Positions 27,512 to 37,241 of a stretch of 64,000 bases of DNA are shown here, piece by piece (the stretch's first letter is position 1; every line of letters begins with the position of its first letter). The DNA comes from Marisediminitalea oceani. Its GTDB lineage: Bacteria; Pseudomonadota; Gammaproteobacteria; Enterobacterales; Alteromonadaceae. A model generated the notes under the pieces. That model was not told the DNA's origin. It saw only the letters and a list, made by a program, of their open reading frames with translations, and ran no database searches. Location of the stretch: assembly GCF_003731635.1 (NCBI RefSeq), contig NZ_RCUA01000015.1, positions 62,001 through 126,000 of the forward strand, read 5' to 3'. The position numbers and the translations under genes are program-made.

Positions 27512-28120
27512 CTAATCAAATAAATCGATATCACCGGATACGGGGGCTTCTTTAATCCGCATGCGGTACTCGCTTTCACGATCAAGGATGGTGGTATTAT
27601 GCATGGTTTTAATTTTGCGCACTTTTACTTCACCGGTTTCAACAAAAAAGTAAACCTTTCGAGGGTAAGGACCGAGCAAGTCACGGGCGAGCACCGGGAT
27701 GCGTTCAAGTTGAAGATAATCCAGCACAAACTCTGAGTTTCGTTCACCCACATTGTGTACAGTCAGCCCCTGCAGAACATTACCACCGCCAAAAACCTTT
27801 GCTTCCAGTCGGTTTCTGGCGGCGCCCATTTTTAATAGCTCATTGATCAGAAGCTCCATAGCATATGTGCCATAGCGTGCCGAACTGTTCATTTCTCCGC
27901 TCGTCACGAATTCGTCATTGGGCAGTAAAAAGTGGTTCATTCCGCCGATTTTGGTAATCGGATCACGCAAACAAACCGAGACACACGACCCCAGCACGGT
28001 GACGATCATTGTGTTGTCGCGGGTTGCGTAGTATTCTCCGGGCAAAATCTTAACCGCATCGCGGTTAAAGTGGCGGTCAAAATACCGGTTGGGCGCACTG
28101 TTATCCAATACAGCACTCAT
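27512..28120 (-). CDS. cheD: Chemoreceptor glutamine deamidase CheD
   Basis: Deamidates Gln residues of chemoreceptors to Glu. 202 residues. The catalytic Cys is in TVLGSCVSVCLRDP and the His in KIGGMNHFLLP; KVFGGGNVL is the third signature. Its start overlaps the cheR stop by four bases. The presence of cheD together with cheB and cheR is a mark of the F7/Che2-type cluster. Confidence 0.95.
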   Translation of the reverse strand: MSAVLDNSAPNRYFDRHFNRDAVKILPGEYYATRDNTMIVTVLGSCVSVCLRDPITKIGGMNHFLLPNDEFVTSGEMNSSARYGTYAMELLINELLKMGAARNRLEAKVFGGGNVLQGLTVHNVGERNSEFVLDYLQLERIPVLARDLLGPYPRKVYFFVETGEVKVRKIKTMHNTTILDRESEYRMRIKEAPVSGDIDLFD

Positions 28121-28932
28121 ATCTGCTTCTCGTTTATCTGGTAGATGGTTCTGCCCCGGGCTCTCATTATGGCAGTTAAGTGATTAAAGTTTTCAGAATG
28201 TCCGGCTACGTACCAACCGTTCGGCTTAATGAGTTTCACGATTCGATTAAGGATAATTTCCTGGGTTGGTTTATCAAAATAAATCATTACATTGCGACAG
28301 AAAACGATATCAAGGCCGGGCTCCAGGCTATATTGAGGAGCCAATAGATTTTGCTGAAAGAAATAAATCGAATTTCGTAACTCGTCTACGACCCGTGCTT
28401 TACCAGCATTGCTGCCTGTGCCCCGGTGGAAAAAACGTTTGCGTCTAGCCAGACTAAGTTTCTCGACCTGGTCAATGGGGTAAATACCTGCTTTGGCTCG
28501 TTCCAGCATTCGGCTATCGATATCAGAGGCATAAATCTTTACATTAGTATTCAGCGATCCCCTCGCTTCTGCGCAGGTCATGGCGATGGAATAGGGCTCC
28601 TCACCGCTACTGCTTGCTGTACACCATATTCGTAATGGTTCCGGGTGGACGTGTAAGTACTCGGCAAGTTGCTCAAAATGGTGTGCTTCACGAAAAAACG
28701 ACGTCAAATTTGTGGTCAGCGAATTAATAAAGTGTTCCGTTTCGCCCTGATGATAATCCAGATAATCCAGATAAGCCTGAAAGGTAGTCAACTTTAACGC
28801 TCTCAACCGCCTGGAGAGGCGGCTGTAAACCATGTTGTCCTTACTGTCCGCCAGATTGATACCGGTAAGCGAACGAATTTTCTGACGAACAGCATTAAAC
28901 TCCCGGTTGCTAAATGCGAATGGCTTTTCCAT
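28117..28932 (-). CDS. cheR: Chemoreceptor methyltransferase CheR
   Basis: Methylates receptor glutamates with SAM. 271 residues: N-terminal helical domain (FNAVRQKIRSLTGINLADSK, RLSRRLRALKL) and a SAM domain with RIWCTASSSGEEPYSIAMTC, ASDIDSRMLERAKAGIY and DIVFCRNVMIYFDKPTQ. The gene is directly after a soluble MCP whose C-terminus ends in EWESF, a docking peptide of the type bound by CheR. Confidence 0.96.
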   Translation of the reverse strand: MEKPFAFSNREFNAVRQKIRSLTGINLADSKDNMVYSRLSRRLRALKLTTFQAYLDYLDYHQGETEHFINSLTTNLTSFFREAHHFEQLAEYLHVHPEPLRIWCTASSSGEEPYSIAMTCAEARGSLNTNVKIYASDIDSRMLERAKAGIYPIDQVEKLSLARRKRFFHRGTGSNAGKARVVDELRNSIYFFQQNLLAPQYSLEPGLDIVFCRNVMIYFDKPTQEIILNRIVKLIKPNGWYVAGHSENFNHLTAIMRARGRTIYQINEKQI

Positions 28933-28945
28933 TCAATTCGCCTTA

Positions 28946-31114
28946 CTAAAAACTTTCCCATTCATCATCATCATTTGGTGCTGCGGCACTAAATTGTTGA
29001 GCTCGAGGGGCAATTGATTTTGCTGGAACCCTGGGTTTGGACTTTGCAGTTGGTACCTGGGCTGCTACAGGCGCAGGTGCATGCTCGCTACTGTCGCCAA
29101 TATCGAAGAAGTTAACCCTTGATATAAGTTGTGACGCCTGCGAGCTCATACTCTCGGCTGCTGCGGCTGCTTCTTCAACCAGGGCGGCATTTTGCTGTGT
29201 CATCTCGTCCATCTGTACCACGGCTTTATTGATTTCGTCGATACCGCTGGCTTGTTCGGCGGAGGCCGAGGCAATCTCTGACATAATGTCGTTAACGCGC
29301 TGGATTGCGGTGACGATTTCACTCATGGTTGCACCAGACTGATTAACCAGTTCATTACCGCTTTCCACTTTCGTTACTGAGTCAGAGATAAGACCTTTAA
29401 TATCCTTCGCTGCATTAGCCGAGCGCTGCGCCAGCGTGCGAACTTCTGAGGCCACTACGGCAAAGCCTCGACCCTGTTCGCCAGCACGTGCTGCTTCTAC
29501 TGCTGCGTTAAGCGCTAATATGTTGGTCTGGAAGGCAATACCATCGATAACACCAATGATGTCTTCAATTTTCTTCGCAGACTGGTTGATGTCCGCCATG
29601 GTGTCAACCACCTGCTCAATCAGTTTGCCGCCGTCAATGGCAACACGTGAAGCCTCAGATGCCAGGCCGTTGGCCTGCTTGGCATTGTCGGCATTAAGCT
29701 GCACCGTACTGGTAATTTCTTCCATGCTGGAGGCCGTTTCTTCCAGGCTGGATGCCTGTTGCTCGGTACGGGAAGACAGGTCAGCATTCCCTTTGGCAAT
29801 TTCGGCCGAGGCGTTATTAATGGTCTCAGAGCCTGAGCGAATCTCATGAATAATGCTCGACAGATTGGCGACAAAATCGTTAACCGACTGCGCCAGCTGT
29901 TCAAATTCACCTTCATATTCCCGTTCAAGGCGGCTGGTGAGACTACCCTTGGAAAGCGCGAGCATAACTTCACAGATATCATTAACAGCCATTTTTCTGC
30001 CAGTGATGTCTGTGGCGTATTTGACTACCCTGAAGACTTTACCGTTGTCATCAATGATGGGGCTGTAAGTGGCCTGGATCCAAACGTCCTTTCCGCCATT
30101 GCCAATGCGGTTGTATTCACCAGTTTGGAACTGACCATCTGCCAGCTGTTCCCAGAACAAGCGGTACTCGTTACTGGAACGAAGCGAAGGATCAACAAAC
30201 ATGCTGTGATGCTTGCCTTGTATTTCGCCCAGGGTGTAACCCATTGTGTTGAGGAAGTTGTCGTTGGCTTCGAGGATTTTACCGGTTGGATCAAATTCAA
30301 TAACTGCCTGGGACTGATTAATCGCTTTAATCTGACCAGAAAAATAGGCGTTTTTGCGTTTTTCTTCGGTAATATCAGTGGCGTATTTTATTACTCGTGT
30401 AACCTTACCATTACTGGTGAGTACTGGATTGTAGGATGCCTGAATCCATACTTCTTCACCGCGGCTGTTGAAACGCAAGAATTCCCCTGACTCATATTCG
30501 CCACGGTTTAATTTTGCCCACAGCTCTTTGTATTCGGAAGAGTTGGCATATTCTTTATCAACGAAAATCCGATGGTGCTTACCAACGATTTCGCGCTCGT
30601 CGTAACCCATCAGGTTCAGGAAGTTCTCGTTAGCTGTAAGAATTTCGCCGTTGGGACGAAACTCGATAACACCCTGACTTCTGTCCAGTGCGCCGAGCTT
30701 ATTTGATGTGAGGTTATATTCGGTTTTATCTACCCACTCCACCATCGCCCCGTTGGGATTACCCTGAGCGTCGAGAAGCGGCGTAAGCTTTAGATCAAAG
30801 TTGACATCGCCAACTACAATCGATGAGGACATTGGTGCCCGTAAGTCAGCCAGGATGCGGCGTTGGTGGCCTGGATCTTTGTGGAACTGGTCAATGTTCT
30901 GCCCCACTAAGTTGTCAGCAGAGAAGTGTGGCAGCACAGTGCGAATATCAGCTTCATATCTTTTAAGCAGGTTATAAACCGCCGGGTTTGCATAAATGAT
31001 ATTTCGATCTTTGTCGGCCACCATGACACCCGATGAAATGGCATTGAGTGCAATTTCATAATATGCCGGCGTTTGTGGTTCTGGCTGGCCCCCAAAAAGG
31101 TTACGCAAGTTCAT
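28946..31114 (-). CDS. Soluble triple-PAS methyl-accepting chemotaxis protein
   Basis: 722 residues without a membrane segment. PAS 1 (about 15-135, [20 protein letters not shown]), PAS 2 (about 145-255, [20 protein letters not shown]) and PAS 3 (about 265-375, [20 protein letters not shown]), the last two near-duplicates each followed by a PAC motif ([20 protein letters not shown]). Then a HAMP-like stretch and an MCP signalling coil with the tip [20 protein letters not shown] and [15 protein letters not shown]. The C-terminus DDDEWESF fits the xWxxF CheR-docking pentapeptide. Probably a cytoplasmic redox, oxygen or energy sensor like Aer2/McpB; bound cofactor unknown. Overlaps cheW by four bases. 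Confidence 0.93.
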   Translation of the reverse strand: MNLRNLFGGQPEPQTPAYYEIALNAISSGVMVADKDRNIIYANPAVYNLLKRYEADIRTVLPHFSADNLVGQNIDQFHKDPGHQRRILADLRAPMSSSIVVGDVNFDLKLTPLLDAQGNPNGAMVEWVDKTEYNLTSNKLGALDRSQGVIEFRPNGEILTANENFLNLMGYDEREIVGKHHRIFVDKEYANSSEYKELWAKLNRGEYESGEFLRFNSRGEEVWIQASYNPVLTSNGKVTRVIKYATDITEEKRKNAYFSGQIKAINQSQAVIEFDPTGKILEANDNFLNTMGYTLGEIQGKHHSMFVDPSLRSSNEYRLFWEQLADGQFQTGEYNRIGNGGKDVWIQATYSPIIDDNGKVFRVVKYATDITGRKMAVNDICEVMLALSKGSLTSRLEREYEGEFEQLAQSVNDFVANLSSIIHEIRSGSETINNASAEIAKGNADLSSRTEQQASSLEETASSMEEITSTVQLNADNAKQANGLASEASRVAIDGGKLIEQVVDTMADINQSAKKIEDIIGVIDGIAFQTNILALNAAVEAARAGEQGRGFAVVASEVRTLAQRSANAAKDIKGLISDSVTKVESGNELVNQSGATMSEIVTAIQRVNDIMSEIASASAEQASGIDEINKAVVQMDEMTQQNAALVEEAAAAAESMSSQASQLISRVNFFDIGDSSEHAPAPVAAQVPTAKSKPRVPAKSIAPRAQQFSAAAPNDDDEWESF

Positions 31115-31629
31115 ACTGAGCCCTCGTTTTGCTGATTCATGCTGTCAAAAATGCCGATTTCCCTGCTGGTAATCAGTCGTTCTATGTTGACCAGAATGAC
31201 AAGTCCGTCATCCACGCTGGCCAGGCCGTCCAGGTAGCGGCTGTCGAAAGCGACGCCGAACTCCGGAGGCGGGTGAATTTCGTCTTCGGTGACATTGATA
31301 ACGTCTGACACGCTGTCTACCACAATGCCTACAATGCGGTCCTGCACGTTAAGCATGATGACAATGGTAAATTCGTTATAAGTGGCTTCACTGACATTAA
31401 ACTTCACGCGGAGATCGATGATAGGCACAATATCGCCGCGCAGGTTAATAACGCCTTTGATAAAGTCAGGGGCATTGGCAATTTTCGTCACCGGTTCGTA
31501 GCCACGAATTTCCTTAACCTGAATAATGGCCAGGCCGTATTGCTCTTCACCCAACATGAATGTCAGATATTCCTTGCTTGCACCACCAGTTGCTGCGATG
31601 GCAGCGTCCTGAGATGATACGGTATTCAT
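31111..31629 (-). CDS. cheW: Chemotaxis coupling protein CheW
   Basis: Couples receptors to CheA. 172 residues; SH3-like double barrel with [38 protein letters not shown] and [15 protein letters not shown]. The N-terminal 20 residues are a variable tail. The start shares one base with the cheA stop (TGATG), and it overlaps the PAS MCP by four bases. Confidence 0.96.
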   Translation of the reverse strand: MNTVSSQDAAIAATGGASKEYLTFMLGEEQYGLAIIQVKEIRGYEPVTKIANAPDFIKGVINLRGDIVPIIDLRVKFNVSEATYNEFTIVIMLNVQDRIVGIVVDSVSDVINVTEDEIHPPPEFGVAFDSRYLDGLASVDDGLVILVNIERLITSREIGIFDSMNQQNEGSV

Positions 31630-33641
31630 CAGGCTAACCCCACTTGATTGATTTGTTCATTTTTCATCAGGTTGTCAACATCGATAATCATGGCCACTTT
31701 GCCGTCGCCCATGATGGTTGCACCGGATATGCCTTCTACTTTCTTGTAATGGCGTTCCAGGCTCTTAATTACCACCTGTTGTTTGCCTAGCAACTGATCG
31801 ACAATAATGCCGTAGCGCTTCTTACCGATCTCAACCAGCACAATAATTGAGTTCTCAATTGGCTTACCCGGTTCGTCTATTTGCATTTGCTCGCGCAATG
31901 ATATGAGCGGCCAGTACTGATCGCGGCTCCATAACATAGTGTCGTTAGCCAGGGTTTTAATTTGCTCTGGCTTCGGTTGCAACGACTCAATGATATTCAG
32001 CAGCGGGATAATGTACGTTTCACTGCCCACAGATACACACATACCATCAATAATCGCCAGCGTAAGCGGTAATTTTATGGTAAAGGTAGAGCCTTGTCCG
32101 GCAACCGATACGATGTCGATACCGCCTTGAATCGCTTCAATATTTTTACGCACTACATCCATGCCAACACCACGGCCTGACACATCGGTGACCGCATCGG
32201 CAGTGGAAAAGCCCGGCGCAAAAATCAACTGCCAGACTTCTTCATCTGGCATTTTAGGATCTACATCGAGGCCGTTAGACAGGGCTTTTTCCAGAATCTT
32301 ATCCCGATTCAGGCCGCCACCATCATCCTGAATGCTAATCAGAATATTGCCGCCCCGTTGCTCTGCTTTAAGCACTACCGTGCCGGTTTCTGGTTTACCT
32401 GCTGCCAGGCGTTTCTCCAGCGGCTCTATGCCGTGATCCAGACTATTGCGTACCAAATGAGTGAGCGGGTCGGCGAGCTTCTCGATCATACTCTTATCGA
32501 CCTCGGTCTCGCCGCCTTCAATAATCAGGTCAATTTTTTTATCCAGGGTTTTCGCTAAATCCCTAACCAGTCTTGGAAAGCGGTTAAAGACAAACGACAC
32601 CGGGATCATTCGCATCGACATGACAGCTTCCTGAATTTCGCGAATGTTGCGCGACAATTCGCCAATGGCGCCATTCAGTTTTTCGCCGGTATTGCCTTCT
32701 ACATCTTCGCCGATCATCGACAAAATGGACTGAGTAATCACCATTTCGCCGACCAGGTTTACCACCGTATCTATTTTTGTGGTCTCGACCCTTATGGAGC
32801 CGGCATCGTTCTTTGTAGCAGCTTTGGCTGGCGGTTTTGCCGGTGATTTAGCTGCTTTTGCCGGCGCTTTAGCCGCTGGTGTTGCTGAGGATTTCTCCTG
32901 CTCGAAGAAACCATAGGCGTCTTCGTCTTTAATTGGCTGAGCGGGTTTGGGCTCGGTGAAAAATCCAAAGCTGCCGTCGTTGTCGTCATGCCCGGTTTCT
33001 GCTGCGGCTGCCTCTGCTTCTGGTTGGCCTGGCGCATCGTCGAAAAAGCCGAAACCGTCGTCCTCCTCATCACTGTCTGTGGCTTGTTGAGGCTGACCGG
33101 GTGCGTCGTCAAAGAAGCCAAAGCCGTCATCGTCTTCTTCGGCCATTTCGGCTTCGGGCTGACCGGGTGCGTCATCAAAGAAACCGAAGCTGTCATCTTC
33201 TTCTGTGGTGTCAGCTGCAACTGGCAGTTCTGCGTCTGTACTTTCATCGCCTTCTGCAGACAAAATGCTTTCAAGCGCAGCCTTACCTTCTTCTATCTGC
33301 TGCCAGTTGATTTCACTTTCGTCCTGGTATGCCTGCAGAATATCGCCGAGGGTATCGGTGGTGGCCAGCAACACATCAACAATGTCGGTGGTTAAATCCA
33401 ACTCATGGTTACGGGCCTTATCCAGGATGGTTTCCATCACATGGGTGAGGCCGGTTAAGGCGTCGAAGCCAAAAATACCGCTGCCACCTTTAATAGAATG
33501 TGCGGCGCGAAATATGCTGTTGAGCTCTTCCGCATCGGGGTCGTCTGTAGAAATGTTTAACAACAATTCCTCCATGGTCTGAAGGTGCTCCTGGCTCTCT
33601 TCAAAAAACACGGTGTGGAATTGGTTCATATCGACAGACAT
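31629..33641 (-). CDS. cheA: Chemotaxis histidine kinase CheA with FGFFDDAPGQP repeat linker
   Basis: 670 residues. HPt domain (1-110) with phospho-His48 in RAAHSIKGGSG; then an acidic linker with three near-identical copies of DD(S/G)FGFFDDAPGQP (about 149-162, 171-184, 194-207) and two looser ones (GSFGFFTEP, DAYGFFEQE), then an Ala/Pro/Lys stretch. No P2 domain is seen. Dimerisation helices (TTKIDTVVNLVGEMVITQS), kinase domain with HLVRNSLDHGIE, DDGGGLN and GRGVGMDVVRKNIE, and a CheW-like domain follow. Six bases after cheY. Signals to CheY, CheB and perhaps the PP2C regulator. Confidence 0.96.
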   Translation of the reverse strand: MSVDMNQFHTVFFEESQEHLQTMEELLLNISTDDPDAEELNSIFRAAHSIKGGSGIFGFDALTGLTHVMETILDKARNHELDLTTDIVDVLLATTDTLGDILQAYQDESEINWQQIEEGKAALESILSAEGDESTDAELPVAADTTEEDDSFGFFDDAPGQPEAEMAEEDDDGFGFFDDAPGQPQQATDSDEEDDGFGFFDDAPGQPEAEAAAAETGHDDNDGSFGFFTEPKPAQPIKDEDAYGFFEQEKSSATPAAKAPAKAAKSPAKPPAKAATKNDAGSIRVETTKIDTVVNLVGEMVITQSILSMIGEDVEGNTGEKLNGAIGELSRNIREIQEAVMSMRMIPVSFVFNRFPRLVRDLAKTLDKKIDLIIEGGETEVDKSMIEKLADPLTHLVRNSLDHGIEPLEKRLAAGKPETGTVVLKAEQRGGNILISIQDDGGGLNRDKILEKALSNGLDVDPKMPDEEVWQLIFAPGFSTADAVTDVSGRGVGMDVVRKNIEAIQGGIDIVSVAGQGSTFTIKLPLTLAIIDGMCVSVGSETYIIPLLNIIESLQPKPEQIKTLANDTMLWSRDQYWPLISLREQMQIDEPGKPIENSIIVLVEIGKKRYGIIVDQLLGKQQVVIKSLERHYKKVEGISGATIMGDGKVAMIIDVDNLMKNEQINQVGLA
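32901..33203 (-). repeat. In-frame tandem repeats in cheA encoding (D)xFGFFDDAPGQP
   Basis: Five units inside cheA, about 66-80 bases apart, three of which encode identical FGFFDDAPGQP. The copies differ at some bases between units. They are coding and in frame, not a CRISPR or intergenic repeat. Confidence 0.9.
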
Positions 33642-33647
33642 GTGCGA

Positions 33648-34013
33648 CTACCCAAGCAGTTTTTTAGCAATGGCCAGTAATTTGGACGGGTCAAAGGGTT
33701 TAACCATCCATCCTGTGGCGCCGGCCGCTTTGCCCTGGCTTTTCAGTGTATCGCCGGCTTCAGTCGTCAGCACCACGATGGGCACGGTACGATAGCTCAT
33801 CATGCCTCGCAGGGACTTAATCAGCGTAATACCATCCATACGTGGCATATTCTGATCGGTAAGCACAAAGTCATAACGGGTGGTTTGACACTTATCCAGC
33901 GCGGCCTGCCCGTCTTCGGCTGAATCCACATTGTAGCCGGCCCCTCGCAGGGTAACCTCTACCATTTGACGAATTGACATAGAGTCGTCAACAATTAGTA
34001 TTTTCTTGCTCAT
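33648..34013 (-). CDS. cheY: Chemotaxis response regulator CheY
   Basis: 121-residue stand-alone receiver. Acidic pocket ILIVDDSMSIRQM, phospho-Asp in DFVLTDQNMPRMDGITLI, Thr in IVVLTTEAGD and Lys in GWMVKPFDPSKL. Between the PP2C regulator gene and cheA (7 and 6 base gaps). Its output may be a flagellar motor or another target, as for F7 systems generally. Confidence 0.96.
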   Translation of the reverse strand: MSKKILIVDDSMSIRQMVEVTLRGAGYNVDSAEDGQAALDKCQTTRYDFVLTDQNMPRMDGITLIKSLRGMMSYRTVPIVVLTTEAGDTLKSQGKAAGATGWMVKPFDPSKLLAIAKKLLG

Positions 34014-34020
34014 ATCTGTA

Positions 34021-35700
34021 TTAATTCCTTGCTATGGAAATGGTAGTTCGATTGCCTTTGGCATTCCGCTCGACTGTCTGACAGATTGCTTCAACAAGTC
34101 CGAGGCCTCGCCCGCTAAGACCTTGCTGATCGGCAGAGTTGTCAGACAGCGCAAAACCCGAACCGGAGTCTTCCACTGATATCTTTATAAACGTAGTCGA
34201 ATTTGTGTAAATTTGTATGGTTAACTGGTCATTATTTGTCAGGCTGCTCAAACGCTCTTCACGCAATGCCAGGTAGGTAGCAAATCCTTCAAAGTCATTT
34301 TTGAGCTTAGAGTCTAAATGGAGGATGCCATGATCAAGGGCGTTATTGATAAGTTCGGCCAGCACGGTAAACGCTTTTTGGCACAGATCTCTGGGCAACC
34401 CTGAATTTTGCATGATATTCATGGCCTGATTAAGCACATCAAGACTGGCGATGACTTTGCCACGAATGCAAAACTGATAATCTATCTCACCAAAACTCAC
34501 TGGCTCTTCTTCGGTGCGTGTTTGTAGCTGACTGCGCAGTGCTTCGCCATTAATCACGCACAGCGTAATGTCATCTTCGATGGCATTGCCCTCAGCAAAC
34601 TGCAGGCAATCATCCATAATGTGGATCAGACTTTCGTCATTTCCCGCCAGTTGCTCGGCTTGTGAGATTAATCTGGCTGATGAGTAGGCTTCACCGGCCG
34701 GGTTGGTTTGTTCAATCACACCGTCGGTATAGAGTGCCAGTTGCTGAATTTCCTCCAGCGGGATTTGCTCAGGTTGAATACTGAACTCATTGGGCTCCAT
34801 GATACCCAGTGGCATGGCTTTCGAGCGGAATCGCTTTACTTCACCTTGCTTACAACAGCATAAAACGTCCGGCAGGCCGGCGTTAACGATAGTTACCGTG
34901 GAGGAATAAGGGCAAATCTCAATACCCAGTAATGCAACAAATCGGTCATCCGGGATCTCGGTATACAGCTTACGATTGATTTCGTGAAAAATCTCATCGA
35001 TAGTTTTACCTTTATTCGCCATGGCTTTAGCGGTTGTGACGATGGGGATAATACAAATCGCCGCTGCCAGGCCATGTCCCATGGCATCTGCCAGAATAAC
35101 CTGGATCTTGCCGGAGGGATTGGGTGGCGAAAAAATAGTGTCACCGCTGAAGTTCGTCATTGGCCGGCTACGCACTGCAACGAAATCCGGCAAGTCACAC
35201 TGGCTGTTGGCCATGTTCTGATAAACGTGTTGGGCCAGGCTTTCTTCCTGCGCCTTTTCACTGAGTAACTTCTGTAACAGCTGATACTTATTGGCCAGAT
35301 CCAGGCTGGTACGTTTAAACGTCAGCAGGTTACGGATCTTTTCCCATAACAATTCAATGCTGACTGGCTTCACAATGTAGTCGTGCACACCCTGACTGAA
35401 GCTGTCACTGATACTATTCAGCTGGTCGTCAATGGATACCATGATCACATAGGGGGGCGGTTCCATTTGTTGAAAAGCGGATAATAAATCAGTGCCCTGC
35501 CCATCAGGCAGGTGATTATCAAGGATCACCACGTCAAAGTGGTGCTTCTTAAGCACTTCCCGGGCATCCTTAAGTGAAAAGGCTGAGATAACCTTTACGC
35601 CCCTGAGCATTAAATCGGAAACTAACAACTCACAAAATATCGGATCGTCGTCGACAACCAGTACCGATTCTGTTGGTTTGGGTAATTCTTGTGAGTTCAT
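34021..35700 (-). CDS. Receiver-PP2C phosphatase-anti-sigma-type kinase regulator (HsbR-like)
   Basis: 559 residues in three parts. Receiver (about 12-130) with phospho-Asp61 in VVILDNHLPDGQGTDLL. SpoIIE/RsbU-type PP2C phosphatase (about 170-375) with FSGDTIFSPP, VILADAMGHGLAAAI and LALYTDGVIEQ. HATPase of the RsbW/SpoIIAB type (about 420-559) with VLAELINNALDHGIL and EDSGSGFAL, LSGRGLGLVEAIC. In Pseudomonas, HsbR has this layout and switches between kinase and phosphatase on a STAS partner; here the STAS gene precedes it by eight bases. Likely controlled by CheA through Asp61. Confidence 0.9.
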   Translation of the reverse strand: MNSQELPKPTESVLVVDDDPIFCELLVSDLMLRGVKVISAFSLKDAREVLKKHHFDVVILDNHLPDGQGTDLLSAFQQMEPPPYVIMVSIDDQLNSISDSFSQGVHDYIVKPVSIELLWEKIRNLLTFKRTSLDLANKYQLLQKLLSEKAQEESLAQHVYQNMANSQCDLPDFVAVRSRPMTNFSGDTIFSPPNPSGKIQVILADAMGHGLAAAICIIPIVTTAKAMANKGKTIDEIFHEINRKLYTEIPDDRFVALLGIEICPYSSTVTIVNAGLPDVLCCCKQGEVKRFRSKAMPLGIMEPNEFSIQPEQIPLEEIQQLALYTDGVIEQTNPAGEAYSSARLISQAEQLAGNDESLIHIMDDCLQFAEGNAIEDDITLCVINGEALRSQLQTRTEEEPVSFGEIDYQFCIRGKVIASLDVLNQAMNIMQNSGLPRDLCQKAFTVLAELINNALDHGILHLDSKLKNDFEGFATYLALREERLSSLTNNDQLTIQIYTNSTTFIKISVEDSGSGFALSDNSADQQGLSGRGLGLVEAICQTVERNAKGNRTTISIARN

Positions 35701-35708
35701 GGCGGCGT

Positions 35709-35993
35709 TTACCCTTTGCGGATGGTAACCATTTTATCGAAGTTAGCTATTTCGAGTACTTCCAAAGCGGTGCCTTTAGCGCTGGCGATCTCGACATCGC
35801 AGCCATTGGCTTTAGCGCGCTTCTTCAGCAGTACCACCATGCCAAGTGCCGCACTATCCAGATAAAGCACTTTGGAAAAGTCCAGAGTAATCAGACCGCC
35901 TTTGTTGTTTTCCAGAATCTGGTTGTATTGCTCGGTAAAAGACTTATGAAAACTAAAGTCAAAGCGTTCCGGGACTGAAATTGTTGAATTCAT
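35709..35993 (-). CDS. STAS-domain anti-sigma factor antagonist (HsbA-like)
   Basis: 94 residues of the SpoIIAA/RsbV fold. The phospho-acceptor is Ser47 in VLYLDSAALGMVVLLKKRAK. The ATG at 35993 has GGAG six bases upstream; the longer frame to 36023 overlaps the MCP gene and is rejected. It is the natural substrate for the kinase/phosphatase domains of the next gene. Its downstream partner (anti-sigma factor, FlgM, or a cyclase) is not in the window. Confidence 0.9.
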   Translation of the reverse strand: MNSTISVPERFDFSFHKSFTEQYNQILENNKGGLITLDFSKVLYLDSAALGMVVLLKKRAKANGCDVEIASAKGTALEVLEIANFDKMVTIRKG

Positions 35994-36003
35994 TAATGCT
36001 CCG

Positions 36004-37158
36004 TTAAAACAATTCAATCTCACCTGCTTCTACAGAAGAAGATGATACGGGGTTATGCAGTGCCGCCCACTCTGATTTTACTTTTTGCTGGAATTGTTCC
36101 GGGTCATTTAAAAACGCCTGGCGGTGAGTATCGTCCATCAGATCGGCAAGGTTCATGTTAAGCAGAGTAACGGTGCCGATGGTGTATTCAATATACTGAC
36201 GGTTAATGTCGCCGAATTGCAGACTGCGGGTGGCATTATCCAGCGCTGAGTTTAACTGAATCGACAGGTCATGGAGGCCAGACGTGATATTTTGATCATG
36301 TTCGGCCTTAACAATTATCCGCTCCAGCGCCTGATTAATATCTTTTTTGGCTTCAATAACATAACTTACATCATAGGCAGCCAGTACGCCGATTCGGTCG
36401 CTCAATGAGGAAATTTTGTCATTGATGCTGTTAATCTGGGTTTGAATCGATTCGCTAAACTGAGCGGAGCGATTGGATAAGCTGCGTACTTCATCTGCCA
36501 CTACGGCAAAACCACGACCATGTTCTCCTGCACGGGCAGCCTCAATAGCCGCGTTCAGCGCCAGCAAATTAGTTTGTGCTGCAATACTGTCGATATCTTT
36601 CAGCGCCTGAATAACCGACGGTACGGTGTCGTTAATGGCGGTAATTTGCTCGAGGATTTCCATGATCCCGGCCGACATATCCACGGTACTCTGGATAAAG
36701 CGGTCAAGGGTTACGCCGGTTCGCTCTGCAAAACTGCGCATTCGATCGCTGTACAATTCATCGCTTTCGTCGTCGGCTTTGATTAACTGCAAAATGGTAT
36801 TGCTTTGCTGATCCACCAGGCCACGCAGGCCAATAAAGCTGGTGCTAAGCGTATCCACTGCGTCGTTGTGGGTGGAAATGATATTGGCCAGGCTCGACTC
36901 ACAATCGGCCAGCACTTCCGTTGATGTTTGTGCAACACTGTTTAGTGCGGGCTCTGCCGCAAGCGGACTTGCGGTGGTAGCTGGCGCAGATGACGCGGTT
37001 TGTGGTGCATTATCACTACTTGCTGGTGAGGCTGGCGCCAGATACTCGTATGCGAATACCGCCGCGGCAAGAATGAGCACTCCAACTACGCCGGAAACAA
37101 AATGAGCGAGAATCAGAGCAACGACTGTTGCTATCCCTACAACAAAATATTTATTCAT
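36004..37158 (-). CDS. Membrane-anchored MCP-like signalling protein without ligand domain
   Basis: 384 residues. Two N-terminal membrane segments (about 5-25 and 26-42) with hardly any periplasmic loop, an Ala/Pro/Ser-rich linker (42-75), then a coiled coil with the MCP tip ([40 protein letters not shown]). No periplasmic sensor domain. The adaptation helices are short and atypical. The ATG at 37158 is chosen over the frame start at 37263. First gene of the chemotaxis operon. It could sense membrane state or an internal signal; inference only. Confidence 0.88.
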   Translation of the reverse strand: MNKYFVVGIATVVALILAHFVSGVVGVLILAAAVFAYEYLAPASPASSDNAPQTASSAPATTASPLAAEPALNSVAQTSTEVLADCESSLANIISTHNDAVDTLSTSFIGLRGLVDQQSNTILQLIKADDESDELYSDRMRSFAERTGVTLDRFIQSTVDMSAGIMEILEQITAINDTVPSVIQALKDIDSIAAQTNLLALNAAIEAARAGEHGRGFAVVADEVRSLSNRSAQFSESIQTQINSINDKISSLSDRIGVLAAYDVSYVIEAKKDINQALERIIVKAEHDQNITSGLHDLSIQLNSALDNATRSLQFGDINRQYIEYTIGTVTLLNMNLADLMDDTHRQAFLNDPEQFQQKVKSEWAALHNPVSSSSVEAGEIELF

Positions 37159-37212
37159 GACTTTCTCTAATCCACAGGCTAACGCTATGAATTGTAGTAC
37201 ATATATGGTGCT

Positions 37213-37241
37213 ACTGTAGGGAAGTATTGAAAGTGTTGCAA
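37213..37241 (-). promoter_or_regulatory. Predicted promoter of the chemotaxis operon
   Basis: Minus strand TTGCAA (37236-37241), 17-base spacer, TACAGT (37213-37218). The -35 lies inside the proximal arm of a strong inverted repeat. Predicted from sequence only. Confidence 0.5.

Noticed and set aside
32901-33203. Regularly spaced DNA repeats that could suggest a CRISPR array
   Set aside because: Repeats are in frame in cheA and the spacers encode acidic linker residues, so they are protein repeats.
32792-33274. A 160-codon open frame on the minus strand inside cheA, with repeated TTHPVSL-type units
   Set aside because: It is the out-of-frame shadow of the FGFFDDAPGQP repeats; cheA itself is clearly the coding frame.
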